Assembly: GCA_905182355.1 (NCBI GenBank)
Contig: CAJJBH010000013.1
Span: 1 to 64,000 of the forward strand
Reading direction: 5' to 3'
DNA: 64,000 bases
Source of the DNA: an uncultured Paracoccaceae bacterium
Lineage (GTDB): Bacteria; Pseudomonadota; Alphaproteobacteria; Rhodobacterales; Rhodobacteraceae
The position numbers and the translations under genes were made by a program. Of the stretch, positions 49,849-59,023 are shown piece after piece; within the stretch, counting starts at the first letter, position 1; each line of letters begins with the position of its first letter. Under the pieces are notes generated by a model. The model saw only the letters and a program-made list of their open reading frames with translations. It did no database searches and was not told the origin of the DNA.

Positions 49849-50481
49849 ATGTCTGAGCATTTGACCGTCGTAGATCACCCGCTGGTGCAGCACAAATTGA
49901 CCATCATGCGGGACAAAGACACGCCAACTGCGGTGTTTCGCCAACTTCTGCGAGAGATCTCTCAATTGCTGGCCTATGAGGTGACACGTGGGTTGCCGAT
50001 GACCACCAAACAAATCGAAACTCCGATGCAGGTGATGGATGCGCCAACTTTGGCGGGTAAAAAACTGGCGTTGATTTCGATCCTTCGGGCGGGCAACGGC
50101 TTGTTGGATGGTGTGTTGGAGTTGATCCCGTCAGCGCGTGTTGGTTTTGTTGGCCTTTACCGCGACGAAGAAACGCTGTTGCCCGTTCAGTACTATTTCA
50201 AAGTGCCAGACGGGCTTGAGGATCGGTTGGTAATCGCTGTTGATCCGATGCTTGCGACTGGCAACAGTTCTGTCGCTGCTATTGATCTGCTAAAAAGTGC
50301 TGGCGCACGTAATATCAGGTTCCTATGCCTTTTAGCCTCGCCAGAGGGAATCGCACGGATGAAAGAAGCACATCCAGACGTGCCAATTGTAACGGCTGCT
50401 GTTGATGAAAAGTTAAATGAAGTGGGCTATATCGTGCCTGGTTTAGGTGATGCAGGCGATCGAATGTTCGGAACTAAGTAA
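49849..50481 (+). CDS. upp: uracil phosphoribosyltransferase
   Basis: This 210-residue enzyme makes UMP from uracil and PRPP. The PRPP loop is [11 protein letters not shown] and the uracil-binding end is [21 protein letters not shown] 49849 follows AAAGGAG; the long open frame from 49645 overlaps deoB and is not used. It is the last gene of the salvage operon and uses PRPP, which prs (25.3 kb) makes. Confidence 0.96.
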   Translation: MSEHLTVVDHPLVQHKLTIMRDKDTPTAVFRQLLREISQLLAYEVTRGLPMTTKQIETPMQVMDAPTLAGKKLALISILRAGNGLLDGVLELIPSARVGFVGLYRDEETLLPVQYYFKVPDGLEDRLVIAVDPMLATGNSSVAAIDLLKSAGARNIRFLCLLASPEGIARMKEAHPDVPIVTAAVDEKLNEVGYIVPGLGDAGDRMFGTK

Positions 50482-50585
50482 GGTTTAGGGGAATCAGGTC
50501 GAATTTCCGCCTGTTATCAAATGGGCTCTCTGGACACGGGCCGTTTAATTATGCAATCGGTGGCCCATATCTTGTGGGGACATAG

Positions 50586-51977
50586 ATGAAAATTACTAAA
50601 ATTATCGCATTGGCAGTGATTGTTGCGTCGTCTAGCGTTGCAATGACACAGGCGCAAAGCCTACGAAACGCGGATCCCCCCGCTGAATTTCCGCCAAGCA
50701 GCTACAAAAGCACGCAATATGTCGACAGCCGTGGCTGTGTTTATGTGCGGGCTGGAATCAGCGGAGACATGACATGGATTCCACGTGTCACACGGTCGCG
50801 CAAACAGTTGTGTGGGCAAACCCCGTCAATTGCTGGTGCGGTTGCATCTGCACAACCACGGGCCAAGGCTGCGGATAAACCAATTCAGATCACATTGGAT
50901 GCGCCTGTAAATGTGGCCCCTACTGCAAAAACCGTTGCAAAGGCCAAAGTTGCCGCTGCGCCAAAGCCACGCCGCGTAAGCGTTGCGGGACCCGCGGCTG
51001 CACGTAAGCCTGTTACGATTGCAGCAAGTCCAGTTGTCATTCGCCCAGCGGCAAAAGTTGCCCAGCCCAAAGTTGTTTCGGTACAGCCACAAACATCACA
51101 TGGTGTATCAGCGTGTTCAGGCGCATCGGCAACCAGCCAACGATATCTGGGAAAAGCAGCTGGCAGTTTGGCCGTGAGTTGTGGACCACAAGCCAGATAG
51201 TATTCTACAGTTAGAAGAAATGTCCCCGCGATTTTCCCAGGCGCTGTTGCACCTGTCGCGATTGCACAACAAAACCAGGGTGTTGTAACAAGCCGTCGCC
51301 CTCAAGTTGCGTACGCAGGGACGGCAACAATCAATGGTGCGACGCGGATTGTTCCAAAGCATGTCTTGGCCAACCGTCAAAACGCACAAAATTTGCAGAT
51401 TCCAGACGGCTACCGTCCTGTTTGGACCGACGATCGCCTAAATCCGAACCGCGCAGAGCAATCTATTGTCGGCCAGGGTCAGATAAAATTGGTGTGGACA
51501 AATACTGTACCACGTCGGTTGATCAACAAATCTTCGGGTCGTGATGTAACTGCGTCGACTCCGCTGGTGTATCCATATGTGGATATGGCGAACCAAACGC
51601 GTAATCTGGGCTCTGTCTCAATCGTTCAGCTCAATGGTCAAGTCGTGAAGCGGATTGTGCGCAGTGCGAATGCTACAAGAGTACGCCTGCCAGTTGTGTC
51701 CAGCCGTTCCGCTCCTGTGGTTAAAGCCGCTGCCAATAGCGTGGGCTCAAAATCTGCAGCAGCGCAGTTTGTGAATGTTGGCACCTTTGATCAAAAAGGC
51801 AGTGCACAAACCGTTGCACAGCGTATCAAACGTATGGGTCTGCCTGTTCGCATCGGCAAGTACACGCGGTCGGGTAAAACTTACCGTATGGTTCTGGCGG
51901 GCCCATTTGGTGCGGACGCGTCGCGTGTCCTGTCCAAACTGCGCTCTGCTGGATATAGAAACGCCGTTTTGCGCTAA
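50586..51977 (+). pseudogene. SPOR-domain secreted protein interrupted by an amber codon
   Basis: One continuous frame of 464 codons is broken only by TAG at 51198-51200. The N-terminal part has a signal peptide (KIIALAVIVASSSVAMTQA), the conserved AEFPPSSYKSTQYVDSRGC block and a Pro/Ala/Lys linker with CSGASATSQRYL. After the stop the same frame continues through TRIVPKHVLANRQNAQN, GYRPVWTDDRLNPNRAEQ and TNTVPRRLINKSSG to a C-terminal SPOR domain (AAQFVNVGTFDQKG... RMVLAGPFGA). SPOR domains bind denuded septal peptidoglycan. The truncated 204-residue product would lack it. It may be a recent nonsense mutation, readthrough or an error. Confidence 0.82.
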
Positions 51978-52006
51978 GCGCTTCAGATTCCAGTATTTCA
52001 AAAAGA

Positions 52007-52029
52007 GCGCGCCAGACGGTGCGCCCTTT
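52007..52029 (+). terminator. Terminator of the SPOR gene
   Basis: GCGCGCC / GGTGCGC with loop AGAC is followed by CCTTTTT, 30 bp after the stop. One G-T pair is included. Confidence 0.8.
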
Positions 52030-52033
52030 TTCG

Positions 52034-53047
52034 TTAGTTGCCGCAGATCGCTTGAAGGCGTAGCCAATCCCCGTCCTGCAACAAGGGTTTGGTGAGGGTG
52101 CCAGACACTGGGTCTGCTTCGATCAAGCCAAAGGTGGTTTCGCCTGTGATATCCACCGCCTTGGCATAAGGTGTGCTGCGGATGTTGGTTGCGGCAAAGG
52201 CCGCAAGCAGTGCCGTCTCATCCACATCAGGGCGCTGCTTACTTAGGACCGCTTCTGCGTAATCGTCTAAGGCGGCAGAGGGCAGGCTGCCTGTTGTTAG
52301 CAACGTAAATGTGGCACGTAGGCCTACGTGCTCCAACATTGCCTCAAGACTGTCACTTGTGTGGCTGCGCACTTGTTCTGCCAAGATATAGCCAGCGGCC
52401 ACATCGGGTTCCTCAAAATCTTCTACCAGCACTCTGTTCACCAACACCTTGCCGCCTAGTAAATACAGGCTGTCAGTGATGCCGGAACGTAATATGATGA
52501 GCTCTTTTGCATTTGTGCGCAGGGCCAGCATCTTAAGAGCAGGGATTGCAGGTCGCGACAGACATGGTTTTCCTGCGACGCGTTCAATGCGGGTTAGCAG
52601 TGCATCGCCAATCTTGGCGCGGGTCACGCCTGGAACAACGCTAAGTGTATGCTTCTGGACCGCATTTGGCAGCCAAAATACCATCGCGGCAATGACGGCA
52701 CTGATTGATACCGCCGCGCCCATCCAACGCAAACGACCTGGATTTGGCCGGGCCTTTAAGACGGCTTTGCGCAGCGTATCAATTGCACTGATCATTTCAG
52801 ATTCAGAATCGAGCAATTCCAATGTTTCAGCAGGGTCGCCGTCAGGGTGAAAAACGGCGGGAGTATTTGAACTGCCATACCGCTCGACCGCAGCCAAAGA
52901 CCAATGGGTGATCGCCTGATCGTTCATATCACTGATCACAAGGGTTGCATCGCCAATAGATACAATCACTTCGCGTCGCTGATCTTGCGGCGTTTGCCGC
53001 CACAATCCTGTGGCTTCTAGGCGGTCATATTTGGTTAGTGCGGTCAT
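52034..53047 (-). CDS. Membrane protein with degenerate M48-like domain
   Basis: This 337-residue protein has a cytosolic N-terminal domain of about 100 residues, one membrane helix (about 107-127, WMGAAVSISAVIAAMVFWLP) and a C-terminal part outside. That part follows the M48 metallopeptidase layout: LGGKVLVNRVLVEDFEEPDVAAGYILAEQV, then a Tyr-Ala-Glu segment and FAATNI. The HExxH zinc motif is replaced around LAEQVRSH, so it cannot be an ordinary protease. It is probably a pseudo-peptidase. It converges on the SPOR gene. Confidence 0.6.
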   Translation of the reverse strand: MTALTKYDRLEATGLWRQTPQDQRREVIVSIGDATLVISDMNDQAITHWSLAAVERYGSSNTPAVFHPDGDPAETLELLDSESEMISAIDTLRKAVLKARPNPGRLRWMGAAVSISAVIAAMVFWLPNAVQKHTLSVVPGVTRAKIGDALLTRIERVAGKPCLSRPAIPALKMLALRTNAKELIILRSGITDSLYLLGGKVLVNRVLVEDFEEPDVAAGYILAEQVRSHTSDSLEAMLEHVGLRATFTLLTTGSLPSAALDDYAEAVLSKQRPDVDETALLAAFAATNIRSTPYAKAVDITGETTFGLIEADPVSGTLTKPLLQDGDWLRLQAICGN

Positions 53048-53117
53048 TTGGGCTGCTCGGCCTTTGGTTTAAGACAAGCTAGCGCATGGGAGCGGGGGGG
53101 GGCAATGCGATAAGCAT

Positions 53118-53162
53118 GGGGCGCTGCCCCACACCCCGGAATATTTTTGGCCAAAAGAAAAC
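53118..53162 (+). repeat. REP-like intergenic element, copy 2
   Basis: A perfect hairpin (GGGGC-GCT-GCCCC, 53118-53130) is followed by ACACCCCGGAATATTTTTGG and then CCAAAAGAAAAC. It matches the element at 31846-31893 in the opposite orientation. A G-run lies just upstream (53093-53102). Confidence 0.6.
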
Positions 53163-53188
53163 AAGACTAAGATGGGGCTTGATAGTGG

Positions 53189-54817
53189 TTAAAGGTTTTT
53201 GGCCAGTTGTCGCAGTTCGAATTTCTGAATTTTACCCGTCGATGTTTTTGGCAATTCTTGGAAGACCACTGTCTTTGGTGCTTTGAAGCCCGCCAGAGTT
53301 TGGCGGGCGAAGATGATCATCTGTGCCGCGTCGCCAGTGCACCCTTCCTTTAATTCAATAAAAGCACAGGGAACTTCACCCCATTTGTCATCCGGTTTGG
53401 CGACCACTGCTGCGAGCAATACATCTGGATGCCCCATTAAGACCCCTTCGACCTCGACTGAGCTGATGTTTTCACCTCCTGATATGATGATGTCTTTGGC
53501 CCTGTCCGCAATCTGGATGTAGCCGTCAGGATGTTGGACGGCCAAATCTTCGGAATGGAAGTAGCCGCCTGCAAATGCTTTTTCCGTGGCATCGGGGTTT
53601 TTCAAATACCCTTTCATCACGCAATTGCCGCGCATTACGATCTCGCCTTGCGTGGCGCTGTCCATTGCGACCTGACCCATCTGTTCGTCCATAACTGTGA
53701 TGTGTTCCATCATTGGCATTGCGACCCCTTGACGGGCTTTGAGTGCAGCCCTTTCGGTATGATCCAGCCCATCCCAATCTTCACCCCGCCAGATGCATTC
53801 TGTAACGTGGCCGTAGGTTTCGGTCAGTCCGTAGACTTGGGTGATGTTGAACCCAAGCGCTTCAATCTTGCCAAGCGTTGCGGGGGCAGGTGGGGCGCCA
53901 GCGGTAAACACCTCGACTGCGTGATCGAATTTGCGCCGCTCTGTAACTGGTGCATTCACGATCATGTTCAGCACGATAGGCGCGCCGCCAAAGTGCGTTA
54001 CGCCCTCATCCGCTATTGCGTCATAAATCGCATTTGCAGTGATGTCGCGGCAGCATACCAGCGTGCCGCCAACAACGGGCATCATCCACGTGTGATTCCA
54101 GCCGTTGCAGTGAAACAGCGGTACGATCGCCATGAAAACAGGGTGCAAAACCATGCGCCACGATATGACCGTGCCCATGGTCATCATGTATGCGCCGCGG
54201 TGATGATACACGACGCCTTTGGGACGGCCTGTGGTGCCAGAGGTATAGTTCAGCGCAAGGCTTTCCCACTCGTCCTGTGGCATGACCCAATCGAATGTGG
54301 GGTCAGCTGCGGCCAGAACGTCATCGTAGACTGCATGGCGGCCAGAGGCAGGCCAGCCATGTGCGGCGTCTGGTACTTCGATAAGGATAGGGGCAGGGCC
54401 GTCCATCCGTTCAATGGCGGCCTCGGCCAATTCAACGAACTGCGAGTCAGCCATGAGAACCTTGGCTTCGCCATGATCAAAGATGTAGGCGACGGTATCT
54501 ACGTCGAGGCGGGTGTTGATGGTGTTAAGGACGGCACCACAAGCAGGCACGCCAAAATGTGCTTCGGCTTGCGCGGGTAGGTTTGGGATCAGGGTCGCAA
54601 CCACATCACCAGAGGCAACACCCATACTGGCCAGGCCTGATGCAAGTCGCGTGCAGCGGTCATAGTATTCAGTGTATGTGACGCGGTGATCACCATAGAT
54701 AACGGCGGTACGCGTAGCAAAAACATGGGCCGCGCGGCGCAGGTGTGACAGGGGCGTCAGCGGTACATAATTGGCCGCACATTTGCCCAATCCAGTCTCG
54801 TCATTCATCCAACCCAT
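53189..54817 (-). CDS. AMP-binding acyl-CoA synthetase
   Basis: This 542-residue ANL ligase activates a carboxylic acid, probably medium-chain or methylmercapto-type, to the acyl-CoA. Motifs are YTSGTTGRPKGVVYHHRG, the YGLTETYGHV adenylate-binding block, SEDLAVQHPDGYIQIADR and the C-terminal lysine in LPKTSTGKIQK. It resembles AlkK/DmdB-like roseobacter ligases, but the substrate cannot be assigned. It is divergent from the DMT transporter. Confidence 0.85.
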   Translation of the reverse strand: MGWMNDETGLGKCAANYVPLTPLSHLRRAAHVFATRTAVIYGDHRVTYTEYYDRCTRLASGLASMGVASGDVVATLIPNLPAQAEAHFGVPACGAVLNTINTRLDVDTVAYIFDHGEAKVLMADSQFVELAEAAIERMDGPAPILIEVPDAAHGWPASGRHAVYDDVLAAADPTFDWVMPQDEWESLALNYTSGTTGRPKGVVYHHRGAYMMTMGTVISWRMVLHPVFMAIVPLFHCNGWNHTWMMPVVGGTLVCCRDITANAIYDAIADEGVTHFGGAPIVLNMIVNAPVTERRKFDHAVEVFTAGAPPAPATLGKIEALGFNITQVYGLTETYGHVTECIWRGEDWDGLDHTERAALKARQGVAMPMMEHITVMDEQMGQVAMDSATQGEIVMRGNCVMKGYLKNPDATEKAFAGGYFHSEDLAVQHPDGYIQIADRAKDIIISGGENISSVEVEGVLMGHPDVLLAAVVAKPDDKWGEVPCAFIELKEGCTGDAAQMIIFARQTLAGFKAPKTVVFQELPKTSTGKIQKFELRQLAKNL

Positions 54818-54955
54818 TTGCGCACTCCCCTTCGCAATTCATCACTATGCTTGAATCGTGTGGAAAACACGATATTGCAAGTAAAACCTATCTGAAAAGC
54901 AAAGTCTTCCCGTATAAACGCCACCACGCCATTAACCACGTCCCAAACACGGCCA

Positions 54956-55839
54956 ATGGCAGCGGCGCTGTGTATGATCGCAGCGATGGTCCTTCTGGGC
55001 TTTGTCGACAATTACGTGGCGACAATCGCGGCTGAGATCAGCGTTTGGCAATTCTTGACTGTACGGGCCATGATGGCCGTTCCATTTATCTGGGTTCTGT
55101 CGATGCTTGGTTTTGGAACGATGCGGCCACAACGGCTTTGGGCAGTTTCTGTGCGCAGTGTGTTGATTGCAGTGGGTATGTTGCTGTATTTCGGATCGCT
55201 GGCGTTCATGCCGATTGCACAGTCGTTAGCGGGGCTGTTCACCTCACCCATTTTTGTACTGCTGATGACGGTTGTTGTTCTGAAGCAAAAGATTGGGCCT
55301 TGGCGTGTGTTTGCGGTGGTCATCGGCTTCACGGGCATCCTTTTGGTGTTGGGTTTGCAACAGGGTGCACCGGGTTGGATTATGTTGATGCCTGTGGCAG
55401 GAGGCTTTTTCTACGCTATGGGATCACTGACAACGCGGATACTGTGCACCGAGGAAAGCACGATTTCGATGTTGGCTGGGATCATGAGCATGCAAGCGTT
55501 GATTGGGGTCTGCGTCCTGATAGGCCTGTCCATTTGGTCGCCAACAGTGCCTGAAGGTGCTGACGGTTTTCTTTTGCGCGGCTGGGTCTGGCCCATCACA
55601 TCTGTCTTCCCTTATATTGTGCTTCAGGCATTTATCTCTGTCTTTGGGGTTTTCCTTTTGATCCGAGCCTATCAATGGGGGGAGGCAAGCCAAGTCTCAG
55701 TCCTTGAATATTCGATCATGATTTTTGGCCGTTCTTTGGATGGTTGCTGATGGGGCAAACCATCACACCAACAATGATCGCTGGGATTTCACTGATTATT
55801 GTCGCGGGTGCGATCATTGCCGTGCGCTCTAAGGATTAA
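54956..55839 (+). pseudogene. DMT (EamA) family transporter, frameshifted near its C-terminus
   Basis: The frame from ATG 54956 encodes eight or nine membrane helices of an EamA exporter (for example MAAALCMIAAMVLLGFVDN and SLAFMPIAQSLAGLFTSPIF). It ends at 55750 with FGRSLDGC in the middle of the last paired helices. In another frame FFGWLLMGQTITPTMIAGIS and LIIVAGAIIAVRSKD continue to a stop at 55839, exactly as the family ends. One extra C after TTTGGC (55724-55729) restores it. As sequenced, the last helix is lost. It may be real or an error in a C-run. Confidence 0.78.
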
Positions 55840-55915
55840 GGCGATATTTGGTCAATGCTCCGGTGGGAGGCAAAAACCATTCAACGAAAACCAAAGGCTA
55901 AGATAGAGTGCCCCC

Positions 55916-56563
55916 ATGATTCTCAGCCTTGGCCGTAAATACATATTTGTGCACGCCCCCAAGACGGGGGGAACCTCGATGGCGCTGGCGCTTGAGGGGC
56001 GGGCGATGAAAGACGATATCATGTTGGGTGATACGCCCAAAGCGGTGAAGCGGCGCAAGCGGCTTAAGGATGTCAAAGCAGCGGGTCGGCTGTGGAAGCA
56101 TTCGACCTTGGCTGATATTGATGGGCTCATCACGCCTGAACAGATGGAAGATCTATTTATCTTTACGCTGGTGCGTAACCCTTGGGATCGGATGGTCAGC
56201 TATTATCATTGGCTACAGGTGCAAACCTTTCAACATGACGCCGTGACAATGGCACAGACCATGACGTTCACGGATTTTGCCCAGTCCGCGCAGATTACCA
56301 ACAGTTTCAATGCAGCGCCTGCGCAGCACTATATGACAGATGCAACGGGTAAGGTGCGGTGCAACGCCTACATCCGGATCGAACATTTTACGAAAGATGT
56401 AGTACCCTTGGTAAACCATCTTGGTTTTGACCTGACATTAGATCACGTAAACGCATCAAACCGCAGATCAGCCTATCAAAGCTATTATTGCGCGGCCTCA
56501 CGCGCTGCGGTTGGACAAGCCTGTGCTGACGATATTGATAGATTCGGGTACAGCTTCGAATAA
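55916..56563 (+). CDS. sulfotransferase family protein
   Basis: This 215-residue protein has the PAPS 5'-phosphosulfate loop HAPKTGGTSMA at residues 13-23, the 3'-phosphate motif VRNPWDRMVSYY and the typical ending DIDRFGYSFE. It would transfer sulfate from PAPS to an unknown, probably polysaccharide or lipid, acceptor. It is preceded by the DMT transporter and stands alone. Confidence 0.85.
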   Translation: MILSLGRKYIFVHAPKTGGTSMALALEGRAMKDDIMLGDTPKAVKRRKRLKDVKAAGRLWKHSTLADIDGLITPEQMEDLFIFTLVRNPWDRMVSYYHWLQVQTFQHDAVTMAQTMTFTDFAQSAQITNSFNAAPAQHYMTDATGKVRCNAYIRIEHFTKDVVPLVNHLGFDLTLDHVNASNRRSAYQSYYCAASRAAVGQACADDIDRFGYSFE

Positions 56564-56795
56564 GTCAGCTTTGAGTAGGGGAAATTCACTTTCCGCCTAA
56601 TTCGTCGCAAATTTGGCTTCAATCTTATCCATCGCCCCAAGATTGCCCTGCAAAGGCGAAACAATGCCCCAGTCTTGCCTCGGTTGTGACCAAGGACCGT
56701 CATGCGAATCATAGCATCTGGTTTCAAGACTTAATCAGCGCTGAGTTCCAAAAAATGGATCTGCCCTTAGCGCTACACACCATGGGGATGGAAAA

Positions 56796-57449
56796 ATGTT
56801 CGGTTGGAAAACAAAAACAAACACACTGCCACGTCGGATGATGGAGCAAACAGGCCCATATGATGGCGGCATTAACACAATTACAAATGGCCTGATTGTT
56901 GGCACACGTATCGCCACATCAATGGGTTGGCACCAGATCGATGCAATCGCTGTGGGTGACGCAGTTCTAACATTCGACTACGGCCTGCAAATCGTAAAAA
57001 ACGTTAGCCGCTCTATTGCATGGATCGACGCACCTTGGACAGCTGAACACATGTGGCCTGTTCACATCCCTGCCGGTGCGCTGGGCAACTACGTAGAAAT
57101 GACCGTTTTGGCTGACCAAGGTCTGATGATCGAAAGCGACGCTGCCCTTGATCAACATGGTGATCCATATGCTGTTGTACCTGCCCTTTCTTTGGTTGGC
57201 GTTCGCGGCATCACCCGTCAGGCTCCACCTCAGAAGATGGAAATCATCACACTGTCATTTGACGCGGAACAAGTAATTTATGCAGAAGGCAACGTGTTGG
57301 TACATTGCGCCGCATCAAAAATGTCCCTGGACACAATGTTGAACGGTGGCCAGGGCACTTATGATGTTTTGTTTGTAACCGACGCGGCATTCTTGGCCGA
57401 ACGTTTGGTGGTCGAAGATCACATGGCAAGCAACGGTTATGCGGCCTAA
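56796..57449 (+). CDS. Stand-alone Hint-domain protein
   Basis: This 217-residue protein has Hint (hedgehog/intein) motifs: GLIVGTRIATSMGWHQIDAIAVGDAVLTFD, then WPVHIPAGALGN, MVIESDAA-like text and VIYAEGNVLVHC. The usual intein block-A cysteine is replaced by Gly-Thr, so it is unlikely to splice by the standard route. In roseobacters such domains often follow calcium-binding repeats, but none are attached here. Codon use differs slightly, with many AAC/GAC/CTG-type codons. A terminator follows. Confidence 0.8.
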   Translation: MFGWKTKTNTLPRRMMEQTGPYDGGINTITNGLIVGTRIATSMGWHQIDAIAVGDAVLTFDYGLQIVKNVSRSIAWIDAPWTAEHMWPVHIPAGALGNYVEMTVLADQGLMIESDAALDQHGDPYAVVPALSLVGVRGITRQAPPQKMEIITLSFDAEQVIYAEGNVLVHCAASKMSLDTMLNGGQGTYDVLFVTDAAFLAERLVVEDHMASNGYAA

Positions 57450-57503
57450 GCGTCGCGCCAAAATCAACCAAAATTAATTTTTCCATCCCGACAAAGCATA
57501 CTG

Positions 57504-57528
57504 GGGGCTTCATTCGAGGCTCCTTTTT
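57504..57528 (+). terminator. Terminator of the Hint gene
   Basis: GGGGCTTC / GAGGCTCC (two G-T wobbles), loop ATTC, is followed by TTTTT, 54 bp after the stop. Confidence 0.7.
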
Positions 57529-57654
57529 AGTGGCTGCCTTTTATGGCTTGGTGGCCACAAATTCAGAAACTTCTATTTTTTGCTTAAAATACAATGCAAT
57601 ATCGGCTTAGTGTCGTGCTTCTTGGTCCTCGTATTTGTAAGTAGGTCGCCCCAA

Positions 57655-58953
57655 ATGAACCTAGTATCCCATTATTATTCATCTTTTCACAATTCCATGC
57701 CCAACCCAATCAAGATGGTGTTGAATGTGCTGTTCTTTCCGATCGCTATTTTTGGTGCGATTATGGCTGCAGTAAAGGGTCACCCCCAAGAAAGCCCGAT
57801 TTGGCAGATGAGCCATGAAGAACTTGCTGAATCGTTTTCATTCGAGATTGAAAAGGGGGATCCAAATCGTGATGCATTGCTGCCAGTTCAAGTGGGGTTA
57901 GAAGCACATATTAAATCAAGTGAGTGGCTGGCTGTTGCTGATATAATCGAAGGCTTTGATCGTTCGCGTGCAAGTCTGCCATCAGGAACGCGGTTCATGC
58001 GCCCGCTCTTGAACGGTGTGTGGGCAAATATGGTGTCTCGTGCTTTGCCTGAATATGATCCCGCAGCATGTGAACCTGTGTCGGTCAACGCCTTGCCCAA
58101 CAGCCAAATTGAAAATTTCGTATCGGCGGCGCAGGCCCATCCTGATCGTATCGGATTACAATGCCTAGCTGCGTGGATGCGCTTGGAAATGGGATGGATA
58201 CGCCGTGGTGGTGATTATGTTGATTTTTCAGGCGACGACGCGTTCCAAGAGTTTGACTATCACATCAAAGCGGCTTGGGACTTAACGAAAGACATCGACG
58301 CGCAGTCTGTGAATTCCCCCTTAGTTGCTGAAATCCGTTACCGTTGTAAAGCCGCAGGTGGCGCAACTGGATTGGCCGATCTTGAAAAAGCGCATGCTGA
58401 ATGGGTCGCCCTTGATCCCAAAAACATGGAAGCGTTTTCATTACACGGCATGTTTTTGCTGCCCCGTTGGTATGGATCTTATGACGCTGTTGCGGATGCG
58501 GCTCAAACGGCCTGTGCCGCGCATCACACCAACACCGGATTGGCAAGTTATGCCGCAACTTACCTTGGCGCGATTGAATTGGACCATGCTGCGATGATTG
58601 GTTTGAACCTAGGCCTGTTTAAGGACGGTCTGTTAGATATGACAGAGCGCGCAAAAAACCCATCTGCAGCGTTAAATGCAGTCTGCGCCCGTTTGTATGA
58701 CATCTGCACGCGGACCTACGCAATCACTGGCAAGGGCGAGGAAAAGCAGATCGTCGCCCATAAAAAAGTGTTGAAGATCATTCTTAAGAAATTCATCCGC
58801 CAAGGCATGGGAACCGTGACACCAGCGATCTGGGAGCCAAGGTGGAGTGAACTTGAAGTACCCTACCTTTTAGCCGAAGCGTTCGAGGATGAGATTATAG
58901 CGGGCCAACACGTCTATTTAGACCACATGGGCGCAACGATCTCGCAGCCGTGA
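57655..58953 (+). CDS. Hypothetical helical-repeat (TPR-like) membrane-anchored protein
   Basis: The product is 432 residues from ATG 57655. A hydrophobic segment near the N-terminus (MVLNVLFFPIAIFGAIMAAVKG) is followed by Ala-rich paired helices that look TPR/Sel1-like (for example QAHPDRIGLQCLAAWMRLEMGW, LDPKNMEAFSLHGMFLL and YAATYLGAIELDHAAMIGLNLG). No catalytic motif is seen. The open frame extends to a TTG at 57580, which is less likely. It may be a scaffold. I do not recognise the family. Confidence 0.7.
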   Translation: MNLVSHYYSSFHNSMPNPIKMVLNVLFFPIAIFGAIMAAVKGHPQESPIWQMSHEELAESFSFEIEKGDPNRDALLPVQVGLEAHIKSSEWLAVADIIEGFDRSRASLPSGTRFMRPLLNGVWANMVSRALPEYDPAACEPVSVNALPNSQIENFVSAAQAHPDRIGLQCLAAWMRLEMGWIRRGGDYVDFSGDDAFQEFDYHIKAAWDLTKDIDAQSVNSPLVAEIRYRCKAAGGATGLADLEKAHAEWVALDPKNMEAFSLHGMFLLPRWYGSYDAVADAAQTACAAHHTNTGLASYAATYLGAIELDHAAMIGLNLGLFKDGLLDMTERAKNPSAALNAVCARLYDICTRTYAITGKGEEKQIVAHKKVLKIILKKFIRQGMGTVTPAIWEPRWSELEVPYLLAEAFEDEIIAGQHVYLDHMGATISQP

Positions 58954-58974
58954 TCTACCAGCTGTAGACATAAA

Positions 58975-59000
58975 AAAAGCCCCTCGAAAAAGGGGCTTTT
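58975..59000. terminator. Bidirectional terminator between convergent genes
   Basis: AAAAGCCCCT / AGGGGCTTTT, loop CGAAAA, forms a perfect 10-bp stem with A/T runs on both sides. It serves the helical-repeat gene and the fadJ-type gene. Confidence 0.92.
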
Positions 59001-59023
59001 TCGTTTCATCACTTGGCTTGGGT

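Noticed and set aside
56485-56727. 80-codon minus-strand open frame near the sulfotransferase end
   Set aside because: It overlaps the sulfotransferase gene antisense, and its composition is not protein-like.
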